Positions 1 through 9,367 of a stretch of 64,000 bases of DNA are shown piece after piece. The stretch is taken from positions 3,236 through 67,235 of the forward strand of contig NZ_JACKTY010000029.1 of assembly GCF_025822605.1 (NCBI RefSeq), read 5' to 3'. The number at the start of each line of letters is the position of its first letter. Positions within the stretch are counted from its first letter, which is position 1. Below the pieces are notes generated by a model. It was not told the origin of the DNA. It searched no databases and saw nothing but the letters and a program-made list of their open reading frames with translations. Position numbers and translations under genes: made by a program. Source of the DNA: Mycolicibacterium komossense. GTDB lineage: Bacteria > Actinomycetota > Actinomycetes > Mycobacteriales > Mycobacteriaceae.

Positions 1-794
1 AACGCTGTTCCGGCCCTTCATCATCACGCTCGCGGTGATCGGAATCGTGTACGGCGCCATCCTGGCGATCGGGCAAACCGATGTCATGCGGCTGATCGCC
101 TACACCTCGATCAGCCACTTCGGCTTCATCATTCTCGGCATCTTCGTGATGACCAGCCAGGGCCAGTCCGGCTCCACCCTGTACATGGTCAACCACGGCA
201 TCTCCACCGCGGCGCTGTTCCTGATCGCCGGATTCCTGGTGTCCCAGCGCGGAACACGACTGATCGCCGCCTACGGCGGTGTACATGGTCAACCACGGCA
301 TCTCCACCGCGGCGCTGTTCCTGATCGCCGGATTCCTGGTGTCCCAGCGCGGAACACGACTGATCGCCGCCTACGGCGGTGTACAAAAAGTCGCCCCGAT
401 CCTGGCCGGCACCTTCCTGGTCTCCGGGCTGGCCACCCTGTCGCTACCCGGTTTGGCGCCGTTCATCAGCGAATTTTTGGTCCTGATCGGCACTTTCACC
501 CGCTACCCCGCCTTCGCCGTGATCGCCTCGACGGCCCTGGTGCTCTCCGCGATCTACATCCTCTGGCTCTATCAGCGGATGATGGGCGGCCCGGCGAACC
601 ACGCCAACGACGGTATGCAGGACCTGCGTCCGCGCGAGATCGCCGTAGTGGTACCACTGATCGCGCTGCTGCTGCTTCTCGGCGTCTACCCGAAGCCGGC
701 GCTGGACATCATCAACCCGGCCGTCGAGCACACCCTGACGACCATCAACCAGCACGACCCGGCGCACCGGATCGCGGAAGGGCCGGTGAAATGA
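1..794 (+). pseudogene. nuoM: NADH-quinone oxidoreductase subunit M, 5'-truncated by the window and frameshifted
   Basis: NuoM is an antiporter-like membrane subunit of proton-pumping complex I. The window opens inside the gene; reading from base 2 gives typical NuoM helices (LFRPF, GIVYGAILAIGQ, RLIAYTSISHFGF). A perfect 100-bp tandem duplication at 181-380 breaks the frame. The true C-terminus (QKVAPILAGTF onward, to AEGPVK) continues in the next frame and stops with TGA at 792-794, overlapping the nuoN ATG by four bases. Removing one copy restores one continuous NuoM. As written, the upstream frame meets no stop codon, runs 137 codons out of frame and enters nuoN in frame. This is either a real inactivating mutation or an assembly or sequencing artefact; identity as nuoM is certain. 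Confidence 0.93.
181..380 (+). repeat. Perfect 100-bp tandem duplication inside nuoM
   Basis: Bases 181-280 and 281-380 are identical, and base 381 starts the same GTAC that begins each copy. The 5-bp sequence TGTAC occurs at both ends of the unit, which fits duplication by slippage or microhomology. Because 100 is not a multiple of three, the second copy shifts the nuoM frame. Confidence 0.98.
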
Positions 795-2368
795 GTCTTC
801 CCACACCGAGTGTCGAATACGGGCAGCTCTCCCCCATCCTGATCGTCCTCGGAGTGGCCGTCGCGGGTGTGCTCGTCGAAGCGTTTCTGCCCCGCAAGGC
901 GCGGTACCGCGCTCAACTCGTACTGAGCATCGGCGGCCTGGCGGCCGCCTTTGTCGCCGTCGTGCTGCTGGCACTTGGCCTGCACGGCTCACCGGGCCGG
1001 CTCGCCGTGATGGGGGCAATCGCCGTCGACCCGCCTGCCTTGTTCCTGCAGGGCACCATCCTGTTGATCGGCGTGCTCGGGGTGCTGCTGGTCGCCGAGC
1101 GGCGCATCCGGGTGGGTGCTTCCCACGATTCGGAATCTGCCGGGCTGGACGCCTTCACCCCACAGGCCGCCGCGGTCGCGGGCAGCGTCGCGGAAAAACT
1201 GGCGACGAAAGCCGGTGTGGCGCAGACCGAAGTGTTCCCGCTGACGATGTTCGCCGTCGGCGGCATGCTGATCTTCCCGGCGGCCGATGACCTGCTGACC
1301 ATGTTCATCGCTCTGGAAGTGCTGTCGCTGCCGCTGTATGTGCTCTGCGGACTGGCCCGACGCCAACGGCTGCTGTCCCAGGAAGCCGCGCTGAAATACT
1401 TTCTGCTGGGCGCGTTCTCGTCGGCGTTCTTCCTCTACGGTGTCGCCCTGCTCTACGGGTACAGCGGCACCCTCTCGCTGACGGGTATCGGGGACGCGGT
1501 TCTCAGCGGCGGGGGTGACACGTCGCTCGCGCTGATCGGCACCGGCCTGCTCGCGGTCGGTGTGCTGTTCAAAGTCGGCGCGGTGCCGTTCCATTCGTGG
1601 ATACCCGATGTGTACCAGGGTGCGCCGACCCCGATCACCGCCTTCATGGCCGCCGGCACCAAGGTTGCCGCGTTCGGCGCGATGCTGCGCATCTTCTACG
1701 TCGCACTCCCCGATCTGCGGGCCGACTGGCGACCGGTGCTGTGGGTCATCGCGATCCTGACGATGATCGTCGGGACCGTCACCGCCATCACCCAGACCGA
1801 CGTGAAACGCATGCTGGCCTACTCGGCGGTCGCGCACGCCGGGTTCATCCTCACCGGTGTCATCGCGCTGAACGACAGCGGACTGTCGGGCACGTTGTTC
1901 TACCTGTTCGCTTACGGATTTAGCACTTTGGGCGCCTTCGCGGTGGTCAGCCTGGTCCGCGACCGCAACGGTGAGGAAGCCACCACGATCGCCCAGTGGG
2001 CCGGCCTGGGTCGTCGCTCACCGCTGGTGGGGGTGGTGTTCTCGCTGTTCCTCCTCGCATTCGCCGGCATTCCCCTGACCAGTGGATTCGTCAGCAAGTT
2101 CGCGGTGTTCAAGGCGGCGGGCGAAGGTGGGGCGATCCCCTTGGTCATCGTCGGTGTACTCGCCAGCGCCATCGCCGCGTACTTCTACGTTCGGGTGATC
2201 GTGTTGATGTTCTTCACCGAATCGCCCGCCGATGCGCCCGAGGTCGTGGTGCCGAGTTCACTGAGCATCGCCACGGTGACGATCACCGCGGCGATCACGC
2301 TGGCACTCGGTGCGCTGCCGCAGCCGCTGCTGGACTTGGCCGATAACGCGGCACACTTCCTGCGCTGA
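791..2368 (+). CDS. nuoN: NADH-quinone oxidoreductase subunit N
   Basis: NuoN is a 525-residue antiporter-like membrane subunit of complex I that works in proton translocation. The ATG overlaps the nuoM stop as ATGA, the usual coupling in nuo operons, with GAAGGG upstream as ribosome site. Many hydrophobic helices are visible. Family blocks include ALKYFLLGAFSSAFFLYG, the PFHSWIPDVYQGAPTP loop, and ITQTDVKRMLAYSAVAHAG with its conserved lysine. Length fits the mycobacterial family (about 530). It is the last gene of the operon here. Because of the nuoM duplication, it also lies in frame behind the broken upstream reading frame without an intervening stop. Confidence 0.97.
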   Translation: MSLPTPSVEYGQLSPILIVLGVAVAGVLVEAFLPRKARYRAQLVLSIGGLAAAFVAVVLLALGLHGSPGRLAVMGAIAVDPPALFLQGTILLIGVLGVLLVAERRIRVGASHDSESAGLDAFTPQAAAVAGSVAEKLATKAGVAQTEVFPLTMFAVGGMLIFPAADDLLTMFIALEVLSLPLYVLCGLARRQRLLSQEAALKYFLLGAFSSAFFLYGVALLYGYSGTLSLTGIGDAVLSGGGDTSLALIGTGLLAVGVLFKVGAVPFHSWIPDVYQGAPTPITAFMAAGTKVAAFGAMLRIFYVALPDLRADWRPVLWVIAILTMIVGTVTAITQTDVKRMLAYSAVAHAGFILTGVIALNDSGLSGTLFYLFAYGFSTLGAFAVVSLVRDRNGEEATTIAQWAGLGRRSPLVGVVFSLFLLAFAGIPLTSGFVSKFAVFKAAGEGGAIPLVIVGVLASAIAAYFYVRVIVLMFFTESPADAPEVVVPSSLSIATVTITAAITLALGALPQPLLDLADNAAHFLR

Positions 2369-2393
2369 GGGGCTGCCACGCTAACGTCAGGCC

Positions 2394-3158
2394 ATGACTT
2401 CCGTCGTCATTGCCGACCACGGCGCCGTACGCGTGCTGACCATGAACCGGCCGGAGGCGCGAAACGCGTTGAACCGGGACCTGATCGAGGCGCTGTTCGC
2501 GGCACTGGTGGAGGCCGACACGTCGGCTGACATCCGAGCCGTGGTGCTGACCGGGACCGACCCGGCGTTCTGCGCGGGCGTCGACCTCAAGGAGGCGCAG
2601 CGCCTCGGCATGGAGTACTTCGCGAAATTCCAGACGCAGAATTGCATCACCAAACCGGCCGAGATGGCGACCCCGATCATCGGGGCCGTCAACGGCGCCG
2701 CCTTCACCGGAGGCCTCGAGATGGCGCTCGCCTGCGACTTTCTGATCGCCTCTGAGCGCGCGATTTTCGCGGACACCCACGCCAGGGTCGGCATCCTGCC
2801 CGGCGGTGGCATGACCGCCCGGCTCCCGCAGCGGGTGGGTGCGGCCATGGCCCGCCGACTGTCGATGACCGGCGAGGTCGTCGATGCACACCGTGCCGAG
2901 CGCATCGGCCTGGTCACCGAAGTGGTCGCCCACGATCGGCTGCTGGACCGGGCCGTCGAGCTCGCCACCCAGATCGCCGAGGTGCCCACCCCGATCATGA
3001 CCGGGCTCAAGGAGATGTACGTCCGCGGTTCGGCCCCGGTGACCGATGCCGCTCTCGCCGCCGAACACGCGATCACGAAAACCATGCGGCCGGACACCGC
3101 AGGACTCGACGCCCGCCGGGCCGAGGTGGCCGCCCGAAACAAGAGCCAGTTACTGTAA
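2394..3158 (+). CDS. Enoyl-CoA hydratase/isomerase family protein (crotonase fold)
   Basis: This 254-residue crotonase-family protein is expected to act on acyl-CoA thioesters. Visible motifs are the NRPEARNAL start, the oxyanion-hole region AFCAGVDL (about residue 58) and GAVNGAAFTGGLEMALACD (98-115). Glu109 matches the first catalytic glutamate of hydratases. The second is not conserved: the FADTHARVG segment puts His129 where the classical hydratase has glutamate. The exact reaction is therefore uncertain and may be another crotonase chemistry. It lies 25 bp after nuoN but is probably independent of it, and heads a pair with the thioesterase that starts 33 bp downstream. Confidence 0.9.
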   Translation: MTSVVIADHGAVRVLTMNRPEARNALNRDLIEALFAALVEADTSADIRAVVLTGTDPAFCAGVDLKEAQRLGMEYFAKFQTQNCITKPAEMATPIIGAVNGAAFTGGLEMALACDFLIASERAIFADTHARVGILPGGGMTARLPQRVGAAMARRLSMTGEVVDAHRAERIGLVTEVVAHDRLLDRAVELATQIAEVPTPIMTGLKEMYVRGSAPVTDAALAAEHAITKTMRPDTAGLDARRAEVAARNKSQLL

Positions 3159-3191
3159 GTGATTCAGTAGCGGCGACGGAAAGGCGCAGGC

Positions 3192-4010
3192 ATGGGTCAG
3201 GCGCAGGTGACACCGTACTTTGAGCGCGAGGGTGAGACCTTCGTGCCCAACGAGATCGCCCAAGGCGGCTGGGGTCCCACCCTCGGCGGCCAGGTGGTCG
3301 GCGGATTACTGGCCCGCGAGATCGAGCGCGTCACCGCGGATGCCGAGTTGCAGCCCGCGCGGCTGACCGTCGACATCATGCGCCGGGTCTCGATGGAACC
3401 GGTGCGCGCCACCTCCACCGTGGTCCGCTCCGGGCGCCGGATGCAGGCCGTCGACGCCTCGTTGATCCAGGGCGGCGAGGAGGTGGCCAGGGCCTCCGCC
3501 CTGTATCTCCGGCGCGGCGAACAACCTGACGAACAGGTGTGGACCACCCCGGTGGAGATGCCCCCGGTACCCGACGAGCCCGAGGAATGGCCGTCGGCGA
3601 TACCGATGTTCGTCGCGCCCTATGGACGCGAACCCGACTCGAACGGTAAGGGCTTCGCGTGGCAGCACGACGGCAGGCGCTACGCCTGGGTCTACGACTT
3701 TCGGGAACTGGTGCGCGGTGAAAAGCTCACCCCGTTCGTGCGCGCCGCGATGGCCGTCGACGTCACCGCGAGCCTGACCAACTTCGGCCTTTCGGGGTTG
3801 GCCTTCATCAACGCGGACTACACGATGCTGCTGAGCCGACTCCCGGAGGGCGAATTCATCGGAATGGCGTCACTGACGCACTACAGCGCCGGCGGGGTGG
3901 CCATCGCGACGGCAAGTCTGTTCGACCGGCGCGGCCCCATCGGCAGCGGCGTTTCGACCGCGATCGCCAATCCCAACTTCAAACCGACCGGCTCACAAGC
4001 GATTCCCTAG
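3192..4010 (+). CDS. Acyl-CoA thioesterase-like protein (double hot-dog)
   Basis: This is a 272-residue protein of the TesB-like thioesterase superfamily. The N-terminal half has the hot-dog helix pattern GPTLGGQVVGGLLAREIE followed by RLTVDIMRRVSMEPV. The second half has a matching repeat with DVTASLTNFGL and a GGVAIATASLFD strand. Family members hydrolyse acyl-CoA to free acid and CoA. The upstream enoyl-CoA hydratase-like gene is close and co-oriented, which suggests a shared role in acyl-CoA turnover. It ends convergently, with a 4-bp overlap, against the SDR gene. The substrate cannot be read from sequence. Confidence 0.8.
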   Translation: MGQAQVTPYFEREGETFVPNEIAQGGWGPTLGGQVVGGLLAREIERVTADAELQPARLTVDIMRRVSMEPVRATSTVVRSGRRMQAVDASLIQGGEEVARASALYLRRGEQPDEQVWTTPVEMPPVPDEPEEWPSAIPMFVAPYGREPDSNGKGFAWQHDGRRYAWVYDFRELVRGEKLTPFVRAAMAVDVTASLTNFGLSGLAFINADYTMLLSRLPEGEFIGMASLTHYSAGGVAIATASLFDRRGPIGSGVSTAIANPNFKPTGSQAIP

Positions 4011-4888
4011 AGCGAAGCCGACGACACGTCGAAACCGGCGAAGCTGCCGTCCAACACCTCACGATGCCCGACGGTGCGGCCGGTGACCACGGTCGGATCG
4101 ACCAGCGCCAGGCGCACGACGGCTTCGGCGAAGTCTTCGTTCACACCCACGTTCGAGTCGAATTCCTTGATGTAATAGGACAATCCGGGCGTGATCATCG
4201 GCTGCGACGGCGACAGCGCGTTGACTGCGATGTTGTGCCGCTGCAAATCGTAGGCCGCGCACGACGTGAGGTGCTCCAGCGCGGCCTTCGACCCGCCATA
4301 CCCAGGCAGGACGCCGCTCGAGGTGTCGCCGAACGGGCCGCTGCCCGGCAGCCGGGAAGCCACCGAGGAGATATTGACGATGGACCCGAGACCAGCTTCG
4401 ATCATGTCGGGAGCGACCAGTTGCATCAGCTCGTAACCCGCGAAGACGGAGATCTCGAAGTGCCGGCGGAACGCCGATACGGGGATCGCGACGAAGCCGG
4501 GCCAGTCCGGTTTGGCATCGCCGTCGGGCCTGGGCGCCTTCGGTCGCGGCGGTGCGTCGGTCCGCGGTGGCCGCCCCGGTGCGGTGAACGCCGCGTTGTT
4601 GACCAGCAGTGTGATCGGGCCCAGCGCGGCCCGGGCTTCCTCCACGAGACGCGGAATGTCCTCGGGGTCAAGCAGATCCGCTCGAATCGGAACCGCGGTA
4701 CCGCCGATCGCCTCGATGGCGGCCACTGTCTCGCCGATGGTCCCTGGCAACCGCTCGTCCCAAACCTGCTCGGTGCGAGCCACCACCGCTACTGCAGCGC
4801 CCTCGGCTGCGAGCGCCACCGCAATGGACGCGCCCAGTCCCCTGCTCGCGCCCGTCACGATTGCGGTTCGTCCTGCAAGTCGCTTCAC
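4007..4888 (-). CDS. Short-chain dehydrogenase/reductase
   Basis: This 293-residue NAD(P)-dependent oxidoreductase has the Rossmann motif TGASRGLG at residues 12-19, the NNAAF motif, and the catalytic serine (NISSVAS) followed by YGGSK as the YxxxK pair. I chose the GTG at 4888 rather than the longer open frame. It has a strong ribosome site (AAGGAGG, four bases upstream) and overlaps the stop of the upstream TetR gene as GTGA. It is therefore translationally coupled to the regulator. A proline- and arginine-rich insert sits after NNAAF (PPRTDAPPRPKAPRPDGD), longer than in typical SDRs. The substrate is unknown. Confidence 0.88.
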   Translation of the reverse strand: MKRLAGRTAIVTGASRGLGASIAVALAAEGAAVAVVARTEQVWDERLPGTIGETVAAIEAIGGTAVPIRADLLDPEDIPRLVEEARAALGPITLLVNNAAFTAPGRPPRTDAPPRPKAPRPDGDAKPDWPGFVAIPVSAFRRHFEISVFAGYELMQLVAPDMIEAGLGSIVNISSVASRLPGSGPFGDTSSGVLPGYGGSKAALEHLTSCAAYDLQRHNIAVNALSPSQPMITPGLSYYIKEFDSNVGVNEDFAEAVVRLALVDPTVVTGRTVGHREVLDGSFAGFDVSSASL

Positions 4889-5502
4889 ACGTCCTCCTTC
4901 GGTGTCCTGACCCCGTGCACGACGATCGCGGCCGTTCCGTTCACCCACTCGTCGTCGAGGTCGGTCTCGGGATCCAGCAGCAGTCGTAGCAGGGTCGCGC
5001 CGCCCATCAACTCGACGAGGCGGCCCGGGTCGACATCGGCGTGCACCTCGCCGCGCTCGACCCCTTCGGCGATACGGATCCGCACCGCGTCGAACAGTCC
5101 GACGAAGCGACCCATCACGCGCGCGTTGAGTTCGGCGTCGGCGGTCATGTCGGCGACCAGTCCCGGCAGTGCGGCCCGCACCACCGGGCTGGTGAAGACA
5201 TCCCTCGCAGCGGCGATCATCGCCCGCACATCCATGGCGATATCGCCCGTCGGAATCGCCAGCACACCCGGGCCCGTGGGGAATGCCGCCTCGTGCGCGA
5301 GTTCCGCCTTGCTGGACCAGCGCCGATACAGGGCGGTTTTCGTGGTACCCGCGCGCTCGGCGATGGCTGCCATCGTGAGATTCGAATAGCCAATTTCGAC
5401 AAGCAGTTCCGCAGTCGCGGCGAGTATGGCAGCGTCGATGCGAGGGTCGCGGGGCCGTCCCGCGCCCGATGCCTTGTCAACGATGGATGGGTCTGCTTTC
5501 AT
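4885..5502 (-). CDS. TetR family transcriptional regulator
   Basis: This is a 205-residue one-component repressor. The N-terminal helix-turn-helix reads LTMAAIAERAGTTKTALYRRW and is preceded by GRPRDPRIDAAIL, typical of TetR proteins; the C-terminal half is the ligand domain. An in-frame GTG at 5514 is an alternative start; the ATG at 5502 has GGTGGG upstream. It is transcribed divergently from the phosphotransferase-like gene at 5547 across a gap of about 45 bp holding the palindrome GTAATTAC (5521-5528), a possible part of its operator. It is coupled to the SDR gene downstream. The likely targets are its own operon and the divergent lipid or xenobiotic genes. Confidence 0.9.
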   Translation of the reverse strand: MKADPSIVDKASGAGRPRDPRIDAAILAATAELLVEIGYSNLTMAAIAERAGTTKTALYRRWSSKAELAHEAAFPTGPGVLAIPTGDIAMDVRAMIAAARDVFTSPVVRAALPGLVADMTADAELNARVMGRFVGLFDAVRIRIAEGVERGEVHADVDPGRLVELMGGATLLRLLLDPETDLDDEWVNGTAAIVVHGVRTPKEDV

Positions 5503-5504
5503 AA

Positions 5505-6679
<1,175 letters not shown>

Positions 6680-6680
<1 letters not shown>

Positions 6681-7822
6681 TGCTCGGACCGATGGATGAG
6701 TACCCGATACACCAGGTTCCGCAGCCCATCGCGTGGCCGGGCTCGTCGGACCGCAACTTCTACGACCGGTCCTACTTCAACGCCCACGACCGCACCGGCG
6801 ACATCTTCGCCATCACGGGCATCGGCTACTACCCGAACCTGGGCGTCAAGGACGCGTACTTCCTGGTTTCCCGCCGCGAAGGCGGCAAATATGGCGGAAG
6901 CGGTGACACCCAGACCGCGGTGCACTTCTCCGACGCCATCGACCAGGACCGGATCAACCAGCATGTCGGCGCCTACCACCTCGAGGTGTCCGAGCCGCTG
7001 CACAAGATCCGGATCGCCTTCGACGAGACCGAGGGCATCGCCGCCGACCTGACCTGGGAGGGGCTGTTCGACGTCGTGCAGGAGCAGCCGCACATCATGC
7101 GGACCGGCAATCGGGTCACCCTCGACGCCCAGCGCTTCGCCCAGCTCGGCACATGGAGCGGCTCGCTGGCGATCGACGGTGAGGAGATCATCGTCGACCC
7201 GGCGACCTGGATCGGCAGCCGCGACCGGTCCTGGGGCATCCGGCCGATCGGCGAAGCCGAGCCCGCCGGTCGGCCCGCCGATCCGCCCTTCGAAGGCATG
7301 TGGTGGCTCTACATTCCGATGGCCTTCGACGACTTCGCCATCGTGATCATCATCCAGGAGGCGCCCGACGGCTTCCGGTCGCTCAACGATTGCACCAGGA
7401 TCTTCAAGGACGGCAGGGTCGAGCAGCTCGGTTGGCCGCGGGTGAAGATCCACTACCGCTCCGGTACCCGCATCCCGACCGGCGCCACCGTCGAGGCGAC
7501 CGCTGGTGACGGCTCCGCGCTCCGTTTCGATGTCGAATCCAAACTGCCGGTGCCGATTCACGTCGGCGGCGGCTACGGCGGCGACTCGGACTGGATCCAC
7601 GGGGTATGGAAGGGCGAGAAGTTCACCGAGCGGCGGACCTACGACATGACTGACCCGGCGATCGTCGCCAGGGCAGGCTTCGGGGTGATCGATCACGTCG
7701 GGCGCGCGGTCTGCACCGACAGCAGCGGCATCGCCAAAGAGGGGTGGGGCCTGTTCGAGCACGGTGCACTCGGACGGCACGACCCCTCGGGCTTCGCCGA
7801 CTGGCTGACCGTCGCGCCTTGA
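6680..7822 (+). CDS. Conserved protein, probable lipocalin-like/DUF7064-type
   Basis: This 380-residue soluble protein has no signal peptide or membrane segment. It is rich in aromatic residues and beta strands, with repeated Trp/Gly motifs ([39 protein letters not shown]). That pattern resembles the two-lobed lipocalin-like proteins often found beside APH-fold proteins in mycobacterial lipid and steroid loci. The family name is my recollection and unchecked. It is translationally coupled to the upstream phosphotransferase-like gene by TGATG, so the two products probably work together. I do not assign a reaction. Confidence 0.7.
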
Positions 7823-7825
7823 CAT

Positions 7826-7887
7826 CTCTGCGATTTCGGCGTGCTCCTGACCACTCAGCGGTCGTGAGCACGCCAAAATCGCGAGAG
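7826..7887. repeat. Long imperfect inverted repeat between two co-directional genes
   Basis: The left arm starts CTCTGCGATTTCGGCGTGCT at about 7826 and the right arm ends AGCACGCCAAAATCGCGAGAG at about 7887. They pair over about 25 positions with two or three mismatches around a short loop (7853-7859). It lies between the unknown protein and the amine oxidase and ends just before the latter's ribosome site. It could be a transcription terminator or attenuator, or a copy of a dispersed intergenic palindrome. Confidence 0.75.
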
Positions 7888-7896
7888 GATGGAGCC

Positions 7897-9258
7897 GTGA
7901 CAGACACAGCGGATGTCGTGGTGGTGGGTGCCGGTTTCGCCGGACTGACGACGGCCAGGGAGCTGGCGCGACTCGGGTACAGCGTGCTGGTGTTGGAGGG
8001 CCGCGACCGGGTCGGTGGCCGGTCCCATACGGGCGCGGTGGCCGGTCTGCCGGTGGACCTCGGCGGCACCTTCGTCGGTCCCACCCAGGACGCAGTCGCC
8101 GAACTGGCCGCTGAACTGGACTGCGAAACCATCCCGACATATCACCAGGGCAAGAACCTGATCAATTGGCGCGGTCGGGTCCGCTCGTATGCGGGCACAG
8201 TCCCGAACCTGTCGATCGGCGGCCTTCTCAACGTGTGGCGGGTGCGCTGGCAGTTCGCCAGGGTGGCCCGACAGGTGCCGATCGGCGAGCCGTGGACGGC
8301 TCCGCGGGCAGCGGAGCTGGATGCCCAGTCACTGGGTCAATGGCTGCGGTCGGTGCGGGCGTCGTCGACGACCAGGGACCTGCTGGCGATCATGGCGAGA
8401 GTCACCTGGGGGTGCGAACCCGATGAGGTGTCGATGCTGCACGCCGCACGCTACGTCCGGGCGGCCGGCGGTCTGGACCGGATGCTCGACGTCACCGACG
8501 GCGCCCAGCAGGACCGCTTTCCCGGCGGCACCCAGCAGATCGCGCTGAAGATGGCAGCTGAGCTGGGCGAGCGGGTGCGGTTGAATGCCAACGTCATTCG
8601 TATCGAGTACGACGACGACGGTGCCACCGTGGGTTACGGACCCAACACCGTGCGGGCGACCAGAGTCGTCGTGGCCATCCCGCCGCAGCACCGCGGGGCG
8701 ATCACCTTTACCCCTGAGTTGCCGTCCGAGCATCGACAACTCGTCGAGTGCTGGCCACAAGGACACCTCAGCAAGGCCTATGCGGTGTATGACACTCCGT
8801 TCTGGCGCGCCAACGGCCAATCCGGCGAATCACTTTCGGACACCGGACCCGTTTTCATCACCTTCGACGTCAGCCCGCCGTACACCGGCGACGACCCGGG
8901 GCCGGGTGTGCTGCTGGGATTTGTCGATGCCAGGGAATTCGACACCTGGCCCGCCGAGCAGCGCCGCGAGCGCGCACTGGCGGGGTTTGCCGCACTGTTC
9001 GGCGAGCAGGCGCTGCACCCGATCGACTACCTCGACCACAGTTGGGGCACTGAGCCATTCGCGCCTGGTGGCCCGACGGCGGCAGTCCCACCTGGGTCGT
9101 GGACGACGGTGGGCCCGTGGTTACGCCGGCCTGTCGGGCCGATCCACTGGGCAGGTACCGAAACCGCAGACGAGTGGACGGGTTTCCTGGACGGCGCCGT
9201 CAGGTCAGGGCGACGGGCGGCCGCCGAAGTGGCTGCGGCCCTGCCAGTTCGACGCTGA
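7897..9258 (+). CDS. Flavin-containing monoamine oxidase family protein
   Basis: This 453-residue FAD enzyme would oxidise an amine to an aldehyde with release of ammonia and peroxide. The N-terminus carries the dinucleotide fold [18 protein letters not shown], then [10 protein letters not shown]. The C-terminus has [21 protein letters not shown], the usual second FAD contact. I chose the GTG at 7897 because the fold begins eight codons later and GGAG lies just upstream; the open frame to 7744 is non-coding in character. Length matches mycobacterial AofH-type oxidases. The substrate (monoamine, putrescine or other) is not readable. It converges on the PGRS gene, with a terminator hairpin between them. 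Confidence 0.9.
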   Translation: MTDTADVVVVGAGFAGLTTARELARLGYSVLVLEGRDRVGGRSHTGAVAGLPVDLGGTFVGPTQDAVAELAAELDCETIPTYHQGKNLINWRGRVRSYAGTVPNLSIGGLLNVWRVRWQFARVARQVPIGEPWTAPRAAELDAQSLGQWLRSVRASSTTRDLLAIMARVTWGCEPDEVSMLHAARYVRAAGGLDRMLDVTDGAQQDRFPGGTQQIALKMAAELGERVRLNANVIRIEYDDDGATVGYGPNTVRATRVVVAIPPQHRGAITFTPELPSEHRQLVECWPQGHLSKAYAVYDTPFWRANGQSGESLSDTGPVFITFDVSPPYTGDDPGPGVLLGFVDAREFDTWPAEQRRERALAGFAALFGEQALHPIDYLDHSWGTEPFAPGGPTAAVPPGSWTTVGPWLRRPVGPIHWAGTETADEWTGFLDGAVRSGRRAAAEVAAALPVRR

Positions 9259-9299
9259 GTTACGTTGCGGCCCAGAGCAGGTCGGCAAGAGTATGACGC

Positions 9300-9328
9300 T
9301 GGGGGCGTCGGCACAGCCGACGCCCCCA
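9300..9328. terminator. Bidirectional terminator hairpin
   Basis: TGGGGGCGTCGGC (9300-9312), loop ACA, then GCCGACGCCCCCA (9316-9328) is a perfect 13-bp GC-rich stem. It lies between the convergent amine oxidase and PGRS genes. There is no T run, as is usual for mycobacterial terminators. Confidence 0.88.
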
Positions 9329-9367
9329 GTGATGACAACAACTTCTAGGCGAGAACCGCCTCAGCGC

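Noticed and set aside
35..2368. A single 777-residue NuoM-NuoN fusion gene
   Set aside because: The middle 137 codons are out-of-frame nuoM and match nothing in NuoM; they arise only from the 100-bp duplication. NuoN has its own ATG with a ribosome site.
4064..5389. Long plus-strand frame opposite the SDR and TetR genes
   Set aside because: Composition is typical of an antisense shadow and the real genes are clear on the minus strand.
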